A DNA stretch of 14,761 bases from a bacterium CG2_30_54_10 (GTDB taxonomy: Bacteria > Muiribacteriota > Ozemobacteria > Ozemobacterales > Ozemobacteraceae). The first letter of the stretch is position 1; each line of letters opens with the position of its first letter. Where the stretch lies: contig MNYA01000453.1 of NCBI GenBank assembly GCA_001872985.1, forward strand, positions 1 to 14,761, given 5' to 3'. The translations under genes were made by a program, and so were the position numbers. The notes beneath the pieces are model-generated. The model was not told the origin of the DNA. It ran no database searches and saw only the letters and a program-made list of their open reading frames with translations. Shown here piece by piece: positions 14,647-14,761 of this stretch.

Positions 14647-14761
14647 GTAGGAGTTTAGCCTTCTGAAAAAATATCGGAAAACGGTGTACTTTTTTCCAAA
14701 AACGTGCTTCAATAAAGTCATGATGACTCAAGAAGAAGCCTGCAAGATTTTTGAGGCAGGG
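14647..14761 (+). mobile_element. Probable left end of an IS66-type insertion sequence (cut by window)
   Basis: GTAGGAGTTTAGCCTTCTG at 14647 onward matches the MITE terminal repeat: 18 of 22 against the inward-read right end, slightly fewer against the left. It lies 73 bp before an open frame with an IS66 transposase-like start. That distance suits single-gene IS66 elements. The right end and target duplication are outside the window. Confidence 0.5.
14720..14761 (+). CDS. Start of an IS66-family transposase (partial)
   Basis: Only 14 codons are visible: MMTQEEACKIFEAG, running off the window edge. The MT-x-E-E-A-x-x-I-(F/Y)-E-A-G pattern is the usual opening of IS66-family transposases of the single-gene type. 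ATG at 14720 or 14723 could be used; no clear ribosome binding site is seen. It is the only plus-strand gene. The call rests on a very short peptide plus the adjacent terminal repeat. Confidence 0.45.
   Translation, partial: MMTQEEACKIFEAG

Noticed and set aside
14399..14731. 110-codon minus-strand frame upstream of the fusion gene, as a missing N-terminus
   Set aside because: It is in a different frame from the prepilin signal and its sequence looks non-coding. The correct frame supplies the cleavage site without it.

Overview
The window holds a complete subtype I-C CRISPR-Cas locus on the minus strand, a short repeat-rich spacer region, and two envelope-type genes on the minus strand, with the start of an insertion sequence at the right edge. 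The organism cannot be named from the sequence. GC content is moderate, starts are mostly ATG with purine-rich Shine-Dalgarno sites, and one large protein carries a type IV prepilin N-terminus followed by a K-A-C-Y-A-N-Q-R-V-L-x-G-A-V-E-M-Y-N-M-D-H stretch. From memory that style resembles poorly cultured Gram-negative-type lineages such as Candidatus Riflebacteria/Ozemobacterota (low confidence).

CRISPR locus (1-9486). Reading leftward from a good promoter at 9437-9465, the order is cas3, cas5c, cas8c (with an internal cas11c start), cas7c, then a three-gene cassette that does not belong to the core system, then cas4, cas1, cas2, a 239-bp leader and the first repeat of the array. Only one repeat and part of one spacer lie inside the window. 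The inserted cassette encodes a PIN-domain ribonuclease (VapC-like), a 76-residue probable antitoxin and a minimal nucleotidyltransferase (MntA-like). All junctions from the PIN gene through cas1 overlap (ATGA or TGATG), so the toxin-antitoxin genes are wired into the operon between the interference and adaptation halves. The C-terminal tails of the last two cassette genes, including the ribosome binding site for the next gene, are near-duplicates.

Spacer region (9401-10061). It holds the cas promoter with a tandem 10-bp repeat just upstream, a REP-like hairpin, and a clean 288-bp MITE (9635-9922) with 22-bp terminal inverted repeats and a perfect 8-bp target duplication. It also holds a pair of 29-bp inverted repeats built on the decamer GATTAACGCA, one arm inside and one outside the MITE, and a TTTC-rich tract. 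No credible gene is present there.

Right part (10062-14761). An M50B-like membrane metalloprotease gene lies downstream of a gene for an unusual 1130+ residue protein. That protein fuses a prepilin N-terminus, several membrane segments, low-complexity linkers and a large beta-rich domain, and its true start codon is not conventional. The last 115 bp look like the left end of an IS66-type insertion sequence, whose terminal repeat resembles that of the MITE.
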